A stretch of 64,000 nt of DNA, taken from Prosthecobacter sp. SYSU 5D2. GTDB taxonomy: Bacteria; Verrucomicrobiota; Verrucomicrobiia; Verrucomicrobiales; Verrucomicrobiaceae. Numbering within the stretch: position 1 is the stretch's first letter; every line of letters starts with the position of its first letter. The stretch lies in the NCBI RefSeq assembly GCF_039655865.1, contig NZ_JBBYXL010000010.1, positions 124,001 through 188,000 on the forward strand, given 5' to 3'. The translations under genes and the position numbers were made by a program. The notes beneath the pieces were generated by a model. That model was given only the letters and a program-made list of their open reading frames with translations. It did no database searches and was not told the DNA's origin. Positions 44,891 through 54,308 of this stretch are shown here, one piece after another.

Positions 44891-46120
44891 GTGGAAAATC
44901 TACATTGCCGCTCCTGTAACTCTCCCGGGCTTTTGCCCGTTATTGACCTTGGCTCCCAACCATTGGCCAACAATTTGCTAAACCCTGAGGATCTGGGAAA
45001 ACCGGAGCCTCGATTCCCCCTGAAGGTCAATGTATGCACCAGCTGCTGGCTCATGCAAATTTCCGATACCGTCCCGCCAGTGGACCTGTTCAGCGATTAC
45101 GTTTACTTCTCCTCTTTTTCGGATCACATGCTGCAGCATGCTCGCGAAGCCTCCTTACGATACATCTCTGAAAAGTCTTTGAGTTCTGGCAGCTTTGTAG
45201 TGGAGGTGGCCAGTAATGACGGGTATCTGCTCAGAAATTTTGTGGAAGCCGGAGTTCCCTGCCTTGGCTTTGAGCCGGCGGCCAACATCGCCAAAGTAGC
45301 ACGTGAAAACGGTGTAGAAACTCACTGTAGCTTTTTTGGCTTGGAGTCAGCCTCTGCCCTCAGCGCTGACCGCGGCAGAGCGGATTTGATTTTGGGTAAC
45401 AATGTTTTTGCTCATGTACCAGCTCCCAACGACTTTGTGGCCGGTCTTAAAGAGCTGCTCAAGCCTGCTGGCTGGATCGTTCTGGAGTTTCCATATGGAG
45501 TGGACATGATTGACAAGGTGGAGTTTGACACCATTTACCATGAACATGTTTTTTACTTCACCCTGACTCCGCTGCTCCCGCTTTTCGCACGTCATGGACT
45601 TGAAATCTTCCATGTCGAACGCCTGGCCATTCACGGCGGATCATTGCGCCTGTTCGCCTGCCATCACGGTCAGGAACAGATCCGCCCCAGTGTCAGCTCG
45701 CTGTTGAAGGAAGAGGCTGGCCATGGTGTCGGCACAACAGGCTATTACCAGGAGTTCAGCAACCGGGCTGCAAAGGTGAAGGCAGAACTTACCGCCTTTC
45801 TCGAAGAACAGCAGGCCGCAGGCAAACGCGTGGCCGCATATGGAGCCTCCGCCAAGGGCAGCACCCTCCTTAACTATGTGGGGGAAGCCGCCAGGACGAT
45901 CGAGTTCATCGCTGACCGCAGCACATACAAGCATGGCAAGCTGAGTCCTGGTGTGCATGCACCGATCTTGCCAGCCGAAGAGCTTGCAGCCAAATTTCCA
46001 GATTATGCGCTGCTGCTGGCATGGAACTTTGCCACTGAAATCGTCTCTCAACAGAGTGTCTATATTACCCAAGGCGGTAAATTTGCAGTTCCACTACCAA
46101 AGTTAAAATTAATTCCTTAG
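44891..46120 (+). CDS. Sugar C-methyltransferase (TylCIII/NovU-like) with zinc-binding N-terminus
   Basis: 409 residues, GTG start 14 bases after rfbG. The N-terminal zinc domain has CRSCNSPG and CTSCWLMQ (about 6-55). The central SAM-binding domain has VVEVASNDGYLLRNF (about 103-117), and the C-terminal domain has YGASAKGSTLLNY (about 316-328). This three-part build is the signature of enzymes that add a methyl group to C-3 of NDP-4-keto-6-deoxysugars. Following a CDP-4-keto-6-deoxyglucose producer, it predicts a branched-chain 6-deoxyhexose. No dehydrase removing the C-3 or C-2 hydroxyl is present. Confidence 0.9.
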   Translation: MENLHCRSCNSPGLLPVIDLGSQPLANNLLNPEDLGKPEPRFPLKVNVCTSCWLMQISDTVPPVDLFSDYVYFSSFSDHMLQHAREASLRYISEKSLSSGSFVVEVASNDGYLLRNFVEAGVPCLGFEPAANIAKVARENGVETHCSFFGLESASALSADRGRADLILGNNVFAHVPAPNDFVAGLKELLKPAGWIVLEFPYGVDMIDKVEFDTIYHEHVFYFTLTPLLPLFARHGLEIFHVERLAIHGGSLRLFACHHGQEQIRPSVSSLLKEEAGHGVGTTGYYQEFSNRAAKVKAELTAFLEEQQAAGKRVAAYGASAKGSTLLNYVGEAARTIEFIADRSTYKHGKLSPGVHAPILPAEELAAKFPDYALLLAWNFATEIVSQQSVYITQGGKFAVPLPKLKLIP

Positions 46121-46305
46121 GGATGCAATTTCTAGAGACCTCACTTCCCGGAGTTTTGAAGATTATGCGATCTCCTCAAATTGATAAACGTGGTTCGCTA
46201 AGCTGGACTTATTGTGCATATCGTCTTATTCCTTTGCACTGGTCTCTACAGGCTGACTCCTTGTCATCTTCAGTGCGCATTTGAAGGTTCTTGATCCGTT
46301 GTGTC

Positions 46306-46842
46306 ATGAAATTCACCTCTGCCAGACTGCCAGGCGTTTTCCATATCAGTCTCCAGCCCCAGGAAGACCACCGAGGCTATCTGCTCCGAACCTACTGTGA
46401 GGACACCTTCGCCGCCCACGGCCTGAACACCTGCTGGAAGCAATGCAACCAGACGCTCACCCACGAATTGGGTGCGGTGAGAGGAATGCACTGGCAGACC
46501 GAGCCTCATGCCGAAATCAAACTCGTGCGTTGCCTGTCCGGGCGTGTCTGGGACGTCGTGGTGGACATCCGCCGGGATTCGCCCACATTTGGCCAATGGG
46601 AGGCCTTTGAGCTGTGCGCGGAAAATCCATCCGCCCTGTATATCCCTGCCGGTTACGCCCATGGCTTTCAATGTCTACTTCCTTCCAGCATTCTCTTTTA
46701 CATGATGTCCGCACCCTATATGCCCGAGTACGCCCGGGGTCTTCGGTGGGATGATCCATTGGTCGCTATTCCTTGGCCGCTTCCTGCCTCCGGCATCTCG
46801 GCTCGGGATATGGAGCAACCTCAACTCTCCGATCTCAAGTGA
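46306..46842 (+). CDS. RmlC-like NDP-4-keto-6-deoxysugar 3,5-epimerase
   Basis: 178 residues from ATG 46306; a TTG 15 bases upstream is less likely. Cupin fold with the catalytic-His motif AVRGMHWQ (His about 62), then IKLVRCLSGRVWDVVVDIRR and YIPAGYAHGFQ, all in RmlC order. It should epimerise C-3 and/or C-5 of the keto sugar made upstream. A 185-base gap precedes it, long for this otherwise tight operon and without a recognisable gene. The end overlaps the next start (GTGA). Confidence 0.9.
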   Translation: MKFTSARLPGVFHISLQPQEDHRGYLLRTYCEDTFAAHGLNTCWKQCNQTLTHELGAVRGMHWQTEPHAEIKLVRCLSGRVWDVVVDIRRDSPTFGQWEAFELCAENPSALYIPAGYAHGFQCLLPSSILFYMMSAPYMPEYARGLRWDDPLVAIPWPLPASGISARDMEQPQLSDLK

Positions 46843-47711
46843 AAATCCTAGTGACGGGGGCCAATGGTTTTATCGGCAGATCCTTTTGCCAGAAAGCCTC
46901 GGCAGATGGGAACGAGGTGCTGGGTATGGTGCGCAGCCCATCCGGCCTTCCGCATCCTGAGGTCCTGGGCAGCCTAGAAGCGCCCCCCTGGAAACAGATC
47001 GAAGCGTTTGCGCCGGATGCCGTGGTCCATCTGGCTTGGACAGCCACCCCAGGAGTGTATCTAAACTCGCCTGAAAACCCGGTCTTCCTGGGGCAGAGCA
47101 AATTATTTCTCAACCGTTGCCTTACGATGGGCGTCCGGCACATCGCAGCGGCAGGCACCTGCATTGAATACGCCTCTGACTCCGGCCCGCTTGATGAGAT
47201 GCAGTCACGATTGTCTGCAGCTTTCCCTTATTCAAAGGCCAAGACGGAGTTGTTCCACTGGCTTAAAGACAGCATGGCGGGCACTGGGAACCCCTGGACT
47301 TGGTTCAGGATATTCTATCCCTATGGTCCAGGGGAGCATAGCAACCGGCTTCCAAGCTTCATCACCCGGCAACTCCTCGCCGGGCAGCCAATTCAGTTGC
47401 TTACTCCAGACAGCATCAAGGATTATATATTCATTGATGACCTAACAGCCGCCATGTGCCGCGCCCTGGAGCAGGGTTTCACCGGCCCCCTCAATCTTGG
47501 CACCGGTCGGGGCGTCAGGCTCCGGGACCTCGCGTACGAGGTGGCCAGGGTCGTCGACGCAGACCCATCACTAGTCGGGGACGCCGTGCCCACTGCCCGG
47601 GATCCATGGCCAGTGATGGTAGCTGGCCAGGCAGGTTTGGATCGCCTCGCATGGACACCCCGCACATCCCTCTCCGAAGGTCTCTCCAGGCTCGCTCACA
47701 AACTCCAGTGA
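46839..47711 (+). CDS. NAD(P)-dependent 4-ketoreductase (extended SDR)
   Basis: 290 residues from a GTG at 46839 that overlaps the epimerase stop; the Rossmann motif KILVTGANGFIGRSF starts at once (GxxGxxG at 7-13), fixing the start. Catalytic YSKAK lies near 130-134. As the last SDR in the set it most likely reduces the 4-keto group, finishing the CDP-6-deoxyhexose. The relative AAGTCIEY has Cys where most SDRs have Ser/Thr near the active site, though the Thr beside it may serve. Confidence 0.87.
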   Translation: MKILVTGANGFIGRSFCQKASADGNEVLGMVRSPSGLPHPEVLGSLEAPPWKQIEAFAPDAVVHLAWTATPGVYLNSPENPVFLGQSKLFLNRCLTMGVRHIAAAGTCIEYASDSGPLDEMQSRLSAAFPYSKAKTELFHWLKDSMAGTGNPWTWFRIFYPYGPGEHSNRLPSFITRQLLAGQPIQLLTPDSIKDYIFIDDLTAAMCRALEQGFTGPLNLGTGRGVRLRDLAYEVARVVDADPSLVGDAVPTARDPWPVMVAGQAGLDRLAWTPRTSLSEGLSRLAHKLQ

Positions 47712-47836
47712 CCGGCATGATTCTGTTCCAGCAATGATGTCAAAAAGCAGTTGTGCACAACTTTGGCAAAGCCATAGTGAAACGGCTTTCACTCAAGCCG
47801 GGGCATCTTATAAGTCAGCCATCTCCCGAATATTCT

Positions 47837-48583
47837 ATGTCTAGCGCAGATCCAGTCAGCCAGTTTTTTTCCGAGCGTGAAGCCGATATTGACCGCATGG
47901 GACAGGATTCCGAATTCGGCCGGAAATCGCTGGAGTGGATGCTGCATGCCGACCATTATAAATACAATTACAACTTCACGTGGATGGGCAGGCCGGTCAT
48001 TAAGTTTCCGGGGGACATGATCGTCCAGCAGGAGTTGATGTGGAAGTTGAAACCTGACTTGGTCATCGAAACCGGAATCGCCCATGGCGGCTCGCTGGTC
48101 TTTTCGGCCTCCATGATGGAAATGATGGGTTACGAAGGGGAAGTGGTGGGCATCGACATTGACATACGACCTCACAATCGGGAAGCCCTTGAGGCGCATC
48201 CCTTGATGAAGCGCATCACGATGTATGAAGGCAGCTCCGTCGATACCAAAATCGTCGAAAAAGTCCGCCAACACACGGTCGGGAAGAGGTGCGTGATGGT
48301 CATTCTGGACTCCTTGCATAGTCATGAGCATGTATACCAGGAGCTGCGGGCCTATGGTGAAATGGTCACCTTGGGTTCCTACTGCCTGGTGACGGATACC
48401 TATGTGGAGTTTTTCCCCAAGGGCCACTTTTCCCACAACCGGCCGTGGGATGTGGGTAACAACCCCTACACGGGCATGAAGCAGTATCTGTCCGAGACAG
48501 ACCTTTTCACCACCGACCCGGTCCCGGATCGTAAAGCGGTCATCACGGAAAACACCGAAGGCTACCTCTTGAGAATTAAATAA
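47837..48583 (+). CDS. Cephalosporin hydroxylase (CmcI)-family SAM-dependent enzyme
   Basis: 248 residues from ATG 47837; an in-frame GTG at 47753 would add 28 unconserved-looking residues. SAM-binding core ETGIAHGGSLVFSASMM (about 77-93) and VVGIDIDIRPHNREAL, followed by MVILDSLHSHEHVYQEL with acidic metal ligands, match the CmcI family. Relatives in polysaccharide loci are usually sugar O-methyltransferases, so methylation of a hexose hydroxyl is the likeliest role here (inference). Confidence 0.85.
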   Translation: MSSADPVSQFFSEREADIDRMGQDSEFGRKSLEWMLHADHYKYNYNFTWMGRPVIKFPGDMIVQQELMWKLKPDLVIETGIAHGGSLVFSASMMEMMGYEGEVVGIDIDIRPHNREALEAHPLMKRITMYEGSSVDTKIVEKVRQHTVGKRCVMVILDSLHSHEHVYQELRAYGEMVTLGSYCLVTDTYVEFFPKGHFSHNRPWDVGNNPYTGMKQYLSETDLFTTDPVPDRKAVITENTEGYLLRIK

Positions 48584-48592
48584 CAAACCCTG

Positions 48593-49858
48593 GTGACTAT
48601 CAACGAAGAAAAGCCACGTCCGTTGTTTTCAGTCGTAATTCCTTCCCGGACGAGGGGGGATACACTACCCTTCACCATCGAATCATGCCTGAATCAGAGC
48701 CAGTCCGGCACGTTTGAGTGGGAGGTCCTGGTTTTTGACAATGCCAGCGAGGACGACACGGCAACGAAAATCGCGCTGTTCAACCACCCCCGGATCCGGT
48801 ATGAAAAAATCGGCACACCTTTATGCATGGCGGATTCATGGGAAACCGCCATCGGCCTGGCGCGGGGCGAATATATCGTCCTGGTGGGCGCGGATGATGC
48901 CCTGCTGCCCGGCTGCCTGGCCACGCTGGAGGTGATCCTGCGACAACACCCTGGACAGGTGGTGAGCTGGGCCACCGCCGGTTACCACTGGCCTTCGAGC
49001 GGCGAGGTGCAGAAGCGCAACATCCTTCAGATCCCCCTTGGGCAAACCCTGCGGAGGCTGAATTCTGCCTCGGTGTTGAAAGCTGTCCTGCAGTTTCGCA
49101 TCGGCTATGAGATGCTGCCAACTTTTTATAACAGTTGCATCCCCCGGACGCTGATCGAAGAGGCCCGCCGGGCCACGGGACGGGCCATCCATGCCAGCGC
49201 GCCGGACATCAGCAGCGGCATGATGTTTGCCAGCCTGACCAAAAGTTACCTTTATTTGAACTTCCCCTTGTCCGTCGCCGCGACCTCCGGTGCCAGTAAC
49301 GGTGCCTCCATCCTTAAAATGCGCGATGTCGGCATCACCGCTGAGACGAAGGCCGCCCGCGAGTTTTTAGAGTTGAGCGCCAAGGCGCAGATGAGCTTTC
49401 ATGAAAGCCTGCCCCAGGTCCCCCTGCTGGCGGTGCAGATTGCGGATGCCTTCATCCGGGCCTGGTCCTCGCTCGGCCGGGACCCCGTCGGCAAGGTCAA
49501 CATGAAGGCGTTCAAACAAAACTGTTACGCTGAACTGGGTTACTCCAGCGAGCCAGTGAAGAGCGAATGGGCAGGCATCCTGGCAAGCTACTTCAAGCAA
49601 ACCACGCCTGTCGAAATTGCTCCGGCGGGGAAGCAGCATCTGCGGCTGGGTTACAATATAAAGAGACAGGTCATGCATCTCGATATGTCTAACTGGGGCA
49701 TTAAGGATGCCTGCCAGGCCGCAGCTTTCAGTGACAAGCTGGTTAATCCCCTGGCCATCGTAGGGGATCTGGAAGCCATGCCCCCCGCACGCTTGAGTTT
49801 AGGGAGGAAGATTAAACGGGTGACTAGGCTCTTGTGGGATGGAGAAGGTGAGAGTTAA
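48593..49858 (+). CDS. Family 2 glycosyltransferase
   Basis: 421 residues, GTG start 9 bases after the previous stop. GT-A fold: FSVVIPSRTRGDTLPFTIES (about 12-31), VLVFDNASEDDT (about 45-56) and the metal site VGADDALLPG (about 97-106). The C-terminal 200 residues carry no recognised domain. Transfers one sugar of the repeat unit; donor and linkage cannot be read from sequence. Confidence 0.9.
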   Translation: MTINEEKPRPLFSVVIPSRTRGDTLPFTIESCLNQSQSGTFEWEVLVFDNASEDDTATKIALFNHPRIRYEKIGTPLCMADSWETAIGLARGEYIVLVGADDALLPGCLATLEVILRQHPGQVVSWATAGYHWPSSGEVQKRNILQIPLGQTLRRLNSASVLKAVLQFRIGYEMLPTFYNSCIPRTLIEEARRATGRAIHASAPDISSGMMFASLTKSYLYLNFPLSVAATSGASNGASILKMRDVGITAETKAAREFLELSAKAQMSFHESLPQVPLLAVQIADAFIRAWSSLGRDPVGKVNMKAFKQNCYAELGYSSEPVKSEWAGILASYFKQTTPVEIAPAGKQHLRLGYNIKRQVMHLDMSNWGIKDACQAAAFSDKLVNPLAIVGDLEAMPPARLSLGRKIKRVTRLLWDGEGES

Positions 49859-49980
49859 TTTCCAGTCCTGATGAACTGTTGCAGAATCAAAATGGCTGAT
49901 TTAAATATAATCAGATTTGTATGCTTGTTGAGCCTGCCTGACATGCGCCATTAGCTTGGTCAGCACGGTTATTCCCAGTC

Positions 49981-51069
49981 ATGTCGTCCTCCCCCTTATC
50001 GAGTAAGTTGACATTGGTCGTTCCGACACGGAACCGGCCGGGCATGTTGGACCGTCTTTTGAAATACTGGGAGATGAGCATGCCGCCACTGCCCATCATC
50101 GTGGCTGACTCCAGTGAAGCCAGTCCCATGGCGGTCAACAAGGCCCTATGCGCTGAAACGAAAAAGCATGACATCAGTCATCATGCCTTCGACGGTGAAA
50201 TTGCCTTCATCGAAAAGGTAGCCCGTGCTGTCGAGCTGGTTCGCACCCCATACATGTTCCTTTGTGCAGATGATGATTTTCTGCTACCCAGCCCGTTGGC
50301 TGAGTTTCTAGCCAATCTGGAGGCCGCCCCCGACATCGTCTGCGTTCAGGGGCTCTCCGTATTTTTTCGGCCAGCCATCTCGGTCGGCTACAATGACCGG
50401 CTGCTGCTGGATGTGCATAGCGGCTACCGGCTCGACCAGTCGACGGCGACAGAGCGGCTAAATGCTCATCTGGGACATTACCGGGCGCTCATTTACAGCC
50501 TGCGCCGGACGTCTGAATTCCTGGAGGATGTGCGGCTGGTGGTCCCGCTTCAGGATCAGTTGATGCTCATGGAATTGGCACTCGGCTCCCTGGATGCAAT
50601 CCGGGGTAAGATTAGCCGGCCTGAGAAGGTGATGACAATGATCGAAAGCCATCCCGGCGGAGCCTATCACAAACACAAGAAAGTGACCTACTGGAACCAG
50701 GTCATTTTTGCCCCCGATTTCTCCCATTGGCTGGGCATCTACATCCAGATCATCGCCTCACAGTTGGAGCGTTTTTCAGGGCTGCGTGGTGAGGCCGCCG
50801 AGGAGGAGGTGCGCCGCTCTCTCGTTGCCTTCAGCCAGGAGCACTTCACCATGCGCGCCCCCAAAATAGATAACAAGGCGAAGTTTTTCAATCTGCCTGT
50901 CGTGGGTCCCGTGATAAAGAAAGCCTGGTTGAAGGCGGCCAAACTGTATGACTACTGCCGCTTGATGAACAAGCACGGTCAGGCCCTCAAGGCGGAGGAT
51001 TTCAGGGACTTGATCAAATATCTTGAGAAGCACATTGGCTACGCGCCTGACAAGTCCATCATCCGCTGA
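49981..51069 (+). CDS. TIGR00180-type glycosyltransferase
   Basis: 362 residues. GT-A motif LTLVVPTRNRPGMLDRLLKY (about 10-29) and FLCADDDFLLPSP (about 93-105), the acidic DDD of the TIGR00180 subgroup, which is tied to surface-polysaccharide loci. The stop overlaps the flippase start (TGATG), so the two are translationally coupled. Confidence 0.88.
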   Translation: MSSSPLSSKLTLVVPTRNRPGMLDRLLKYWEMSMPPLPIIVADSSEASPMAVNKALCAETKKHDISHHAFDGEIAFIEKVARAVELVRTPYMFLCADDDFLLPSPLAEFLANLEAAPDIVCVQGLSVFFRPAISVGYNDRLLLDVHSGYRLDQSTATERLNAHLGHYRALIYSLRRTSEFLEDVRLVVPLQDQLMLMELALGSLDAIRGKISRPEKVMTMIESHPGGAYHKHKKVTYWNQVIFAPDFSHWLGIYIQIIASQLERFSGLRGEAAEEEVRRSLVAFSQEHFTMRAPKIDNKAKFFNLPVVGPVIKKAWLKAAKLYDYCRLMNKHGQALKAEDFRDLIKYLEKHIGYAPDKSIIR

Positions 51070-52637
51070 TGGCACTGGCGCGGGCTAGCGCCGTGCCAGG
51101 GCAGAATCACTCTTCAACATCTTCGGCCATCTCTGATTCCTCCCATCTCAAAAACCGGATTTTTTCAGCTTCCGCGCTGAGCCTGCTGGATCAATGCGTC
51201 AAGGTGGCGACTGCCCTGGTGGTGTCTCCCTTCATCATCAACGGGCTGGGATTTAACAACTACGGAGCCTGGCTGCTGGCTACTTCCTTTGCAGGGTATC
51301 TGGAGTTTCTGGACCTGGGCTTCAGCACCGCCGCCGTGCGATCCTATTCCCGGGCGATCGGGACCAACAATACAGGCCAGCTCAGGGGGCTTTTTGAGTT
51401 CCTGCAGAAACATTACCTCCGCCTTGGTGTAGCGGTGATCGGACTTGGCGGCCTGCTGCTATTGGGAGCCCTGTCTTTCAACCCAGGGCTGGCGGTTCCC
51501 AGTGTCACGTTGATGACGGCGCTTTTGATCGTGTTGAACGGGATCGTGTTTTCGTTTAGGGCGCGGGCAACCTTGTTAAAAGCCCGGCTGGAATATGGCA
51601 AGATCATCGGGACCGGACTGGCGCGGCTGCTTGTGTTTACCGGTGTCGTCGTCTGGTGGGGGGAGGAGGGAGTCACTTTGTGGAAGCTCATCGGGCTCCA
51701 AGTGATGCTTCAAATTCTGGAGCAGGTGGCGGTCTATTTCTGGGCCGGACCGCTGGTTCCCAAGGCCAGCGGCGCGGAATTTTCCAAGCAGGACCGTTCC
51801 ATTTTTTTAAGTTTCGCCAAAGACGTGGCTTTGTCAGGGGTGACCACCGCTCTGCGCCATCGCATTGATGTCCAGTTGCTCGGCTGGTATGTCTCCATGG
51901 CCAGCATCTCGCATTATTCGATTGGGTCCCGCCTGCCCTCGTTGTTTTTTGACATGGTGAACTCCGTTTTCGGGGGGCATCTTATGGCTGGCTTTACCCA
52001 AATGGTGGCGACGAACGATCCCGCACGGGTGCAGAACGCCTTATTTCGCATGCTGCGATTAAGCGGGGTCGCCGCAGTCACGGGAGGCACTGGCATCTGC
52101 GTTTTCGGCCCTGTGTTTATCGAGTGCTGGCTGGGAACCCATCTGGCGGCCACGACACCTGTGCTTCAGATGCTGACGCTCGGGGCTGCCGTCACCGCCC
52201 TACACTACCCAGTCATCTCCTTTCTTGGGGCCATCAATGCCTGGGGGACAGTTGTCCGAATGTCCGTGATTTCGGCCGCACTCAACTTCATTTGCAGTTG
52301 GATCCTGGTTCAGCAGATGGGGACCATGGGCGTGGTATGGGGCACTTTCGGAGAGCAACTCGCTTGGAGTCTTTTGCTCTGGCCGGTGATGATCGCCAAA
52401 GAAACCGACATCCCGCTATGGAAGTATGTTCGTGTCGTGTTTTTCGAAAGTGCGCTGCCTCTGACTTTGACGACCGTGCCCCTGTGCTTGGCATTGCGAC
52501 ATTGGATGCAGCCAGACAGTTTCCTGGACCTGGCTCTATGCACCTCGGTGGTCGGCGTCCATGCGGCCGCCGCTTGCTGCGTTCTGGATGTGGAAACCCG
52601 TGATCTGGTCATGCGCAAGCTGGGGATCCGAAAATAG
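51069..52637 (+). CDS. Oligosaccharide flippase (Wzx-like)
   Basis: 522 residues, about 12-14 predicted membrane helices. MATE/PST-type flippase moving undecaprenyl-linked repeat units to the periplasm. N-terminus after about 30 polar residues: KNRIFSASALSLLDQCVKVA followed by TALVVSPFIINGLGFNNYGA, the usual start of the polysaccharide-transporter family. Its presence implies a Wzy-dependent pathway, but no Wzy polymerase is found in the locus. Confidence 0.9.
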   Translation: MALARASAVPGQNHSSTSSAISDSSHLKNRIFSASALSLLDQCVKVATALVVSPFIINGLGFNNYGAWLLATSFAGYLEFLDLGFSTAAVRSYSRAIGTNNTGQLRGLFEFLQKHYLRLGVAVIGLGGLLLLGALSFNPGLAVPSVTLMTALLIVLNGIVFSFRARATLLKARLEYGKIIGTGLARLLVFTGVVVWWGEEGVTLWKLIGLQVMLQILEQVAVYFWAGPLVPKASGAEFSKQDRSIFLSFAKDVALSGVTTALRHRIDVQLLGWYVSMASISHYSIGSRLPSLFFDMVNSVFGGHLMAGFTQMVATNDPARVQNALFRMLRLSGVAAVTGGTGICVFGPVFIECWLGTHLAATTPVLQMLTLGAAVTALHYPVISFLGAINAWGTVVRMSVISAALNFICSWILVQQMGTMGVVWGTFGEQLAWSLLLWPVMIAKETDIPLWKYVRVVFFESALPLTLTTVPLCLALRHWMQPDSFLDLALCTSVVGVHAAAACCVLDVETRDLVMRKLGIRK

Positions 52638-52643
52638 GAAGAT

Positions 52644-53933
52644 CTACCGGACGGCCCGCACCTGCTGCTGCAGACCCTCCAGAATCTCAAACAGCGGCTG
52701 GTTGACGCGGTCGATCTGGTAGCTGGCCATCTTTTCCTTCACGCTGGCGGGCAACCCCCAGGTGCCCAACTCCCATTGCTGGAGGAAATCCTCCAGGACA
52801 CCGGCAATCTGCGCGGCATCAGTCTGGTCCGCAACAGGCAGCCCGCAGTCTTTTAGCACGCGGGAGACAGCGCTGGCAGGTTCAGTAATGCCCAGAACGG
52901 GCTTTTGAAAGGCGAAGTATTCGATCAGTTTTGAGGGAAGGAAAATGCCCTCGCACCCTAAGGTGTCAATCATCACCGGGAGATCGCATTCATCAAGAAG
53001 GCGGTGACATTCCGACAGAGACACGGAGGGCTCAAATGATACCAAGCCTGCCAGTCCAAGGCTTTGGGCCATTCCTCGATAATTTTCGTTCTCGCCACCT
53101 AACAGAGTCAGGCTCAGTCGTCCTTCTAGAGAACGCTTATTGTGCAGCACCCGCAGCGCTTTAAACAAAGTCTCTGGAGTGCGCTGGCCTGGATAAAAAG
53201 CCCCGGCGTGGAGTAGGCGCAGGGGACCGGAACTTGGGCCATGGATGGGATTTGGTGCAGACACTTCCTTAGCGTAGCCGTGAGGAATGATATTGATCTT
53301 TTTTTGCCACGCCTCGGGATACTGGCGCATGACAACATCGGCGGTTTTTTGGGTTACAAAGACCACTTTGTCGGCATCCCGAAGGATTCTTCTCTCAAAA
53401 ATTTTGGCCAAGCATCTGGCAAGTGGAGCCTTCAAATGCATGCTCCAAGGGTCGCTGAAGTGGGCGACCCAAGGCAGGCCGGTGGTACGTTTCAATCGCC
53501 AGCCGCAGACGTTGCTGACGTGCTTCTGCGCACGGGAATAGATGATGGAAGGATTTTCAGCCAGATGCCGCCGCCCCCTCCGGTATGACGAAGGCAACCA
53601 CATCATGTAGCTCTCCGGCAGAAATGTTCGCTCCATGGCCTGCAAGGCCACACCACCAACTCTGGGAAACTTGGCTTTGAACCAAGCGTCATAGCTGACA
53701 GTGCGCAAGACCTTGATCGCCGAGGGCAGTGCATCCAACAACGCGCTGTCGTATTGCTGCTTGGTGTGTTTGAATTCGTGAGACGAAGTCAGAACTGTAA
53801 CTTGGAAGCCTGCCCGGTGCAAGGACACCGCGTTGAGATACACCAGATAAGATTCCGGCCCGACCACAGGGGGGAAATTATGCGAAACGAGCAGCACCTG
53901 CGGATTTTGTCGCCAAGTTGGGTGGGAAATCAT
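52644..53933 (-). CDS. Family 4 (GT-B) glycosyltransferase
   Basis: 429 residues from ATG 53933; a TTG eight codons earlier is a weaker start. N-terminal domain begins QVLLVSHNFPPVVGPES with the flexible PP-G loop of GT4 enzymes; the C-terminal domain has LLHAGAFYPGQRTPETLFKA and the donor-binding E-x7-E motif in CEGIFLPSKLIEYFAFQKPV (about 330-349). It is convergent with the flippase, six bases apart, so it has its own promoter. Confidence 0.9.
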   Translation of the reverse strand: MISHPTWRQNPQVLLVSHNFPPVVGPESYLVYLNAVSLHRAGFQVTVLTSSHEFKHTKQQYDSALLDALPSAIKVLRTVSYDAWFKAKFPRVGGVALQAMERTFLPESYMMWLPSSYRRGRRHLAENPSIIYSRAQKHVSNVCGWRLKRTTGLPWVAHFSDPWSMHLKAPLARCLAKIFERRILRDADKVVFVTQKTADVVMRQYPEAWQKKINIIPHGYAKEVSAPNPIHGPSSGPLRLLHAGAFYPGQRTPETLFKALRVLHNKRSLEGRLSLTLLGGENENYRGMAQSLGLAGLVSFEPSVSLSECHRLLDECDLPVMIDTLGCEGIFLPSKLIEYFAFQKPVLGITEPASAVSRVLKDCGLPVADQTDAAQIAGVLEDFLQQWELGTWGLPASVKEKMASYQIDRVNQPLFEILEGLQQQVRAVR

Positions 53934-54308
53934 GGGTGGTATGTGGGAAGTGTGCAAGGTTCGTGCGTGAACCGTGATTCTTCAAAAAGAGCGGAGAATG
54001 CGGTCATGCATCTCCTTTCTCCACAGACATCATGAAATCAGGACATGCAAAGTTTATTCTGCAACGGATCCGATCAGGGTTTTGAGGTGCTGTAGATTTT
54101 TTGGCCAGGGGCAAAACCAAAAGCACCTACGCGCTCCATGAGTCAAAAAACCATACTCAATGGCTCCTGACAATTGAACTAACTTCGCGGATGAACCGAA
54201 AGAGTTGAGGTCGTGTCAAGGGATTGAGGTGGACCCCATCTTTCGGCCAGGTTTCTGGGGCAGCAGCCCTGCGCGCAGAAGAGTAACGAGTAAAACGTCC
54301 TGCCGCCA
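53934..54308. other. Intergenic region between GT4 and IS remnant
   Basis: 375 bases. It should contain the GT4 promoter. The part nearest 54308 is where the missing N-terminal transposase would lie, but I could not trace it in any frame; no terminal inverted repeat was found. Confidence 0.45.
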
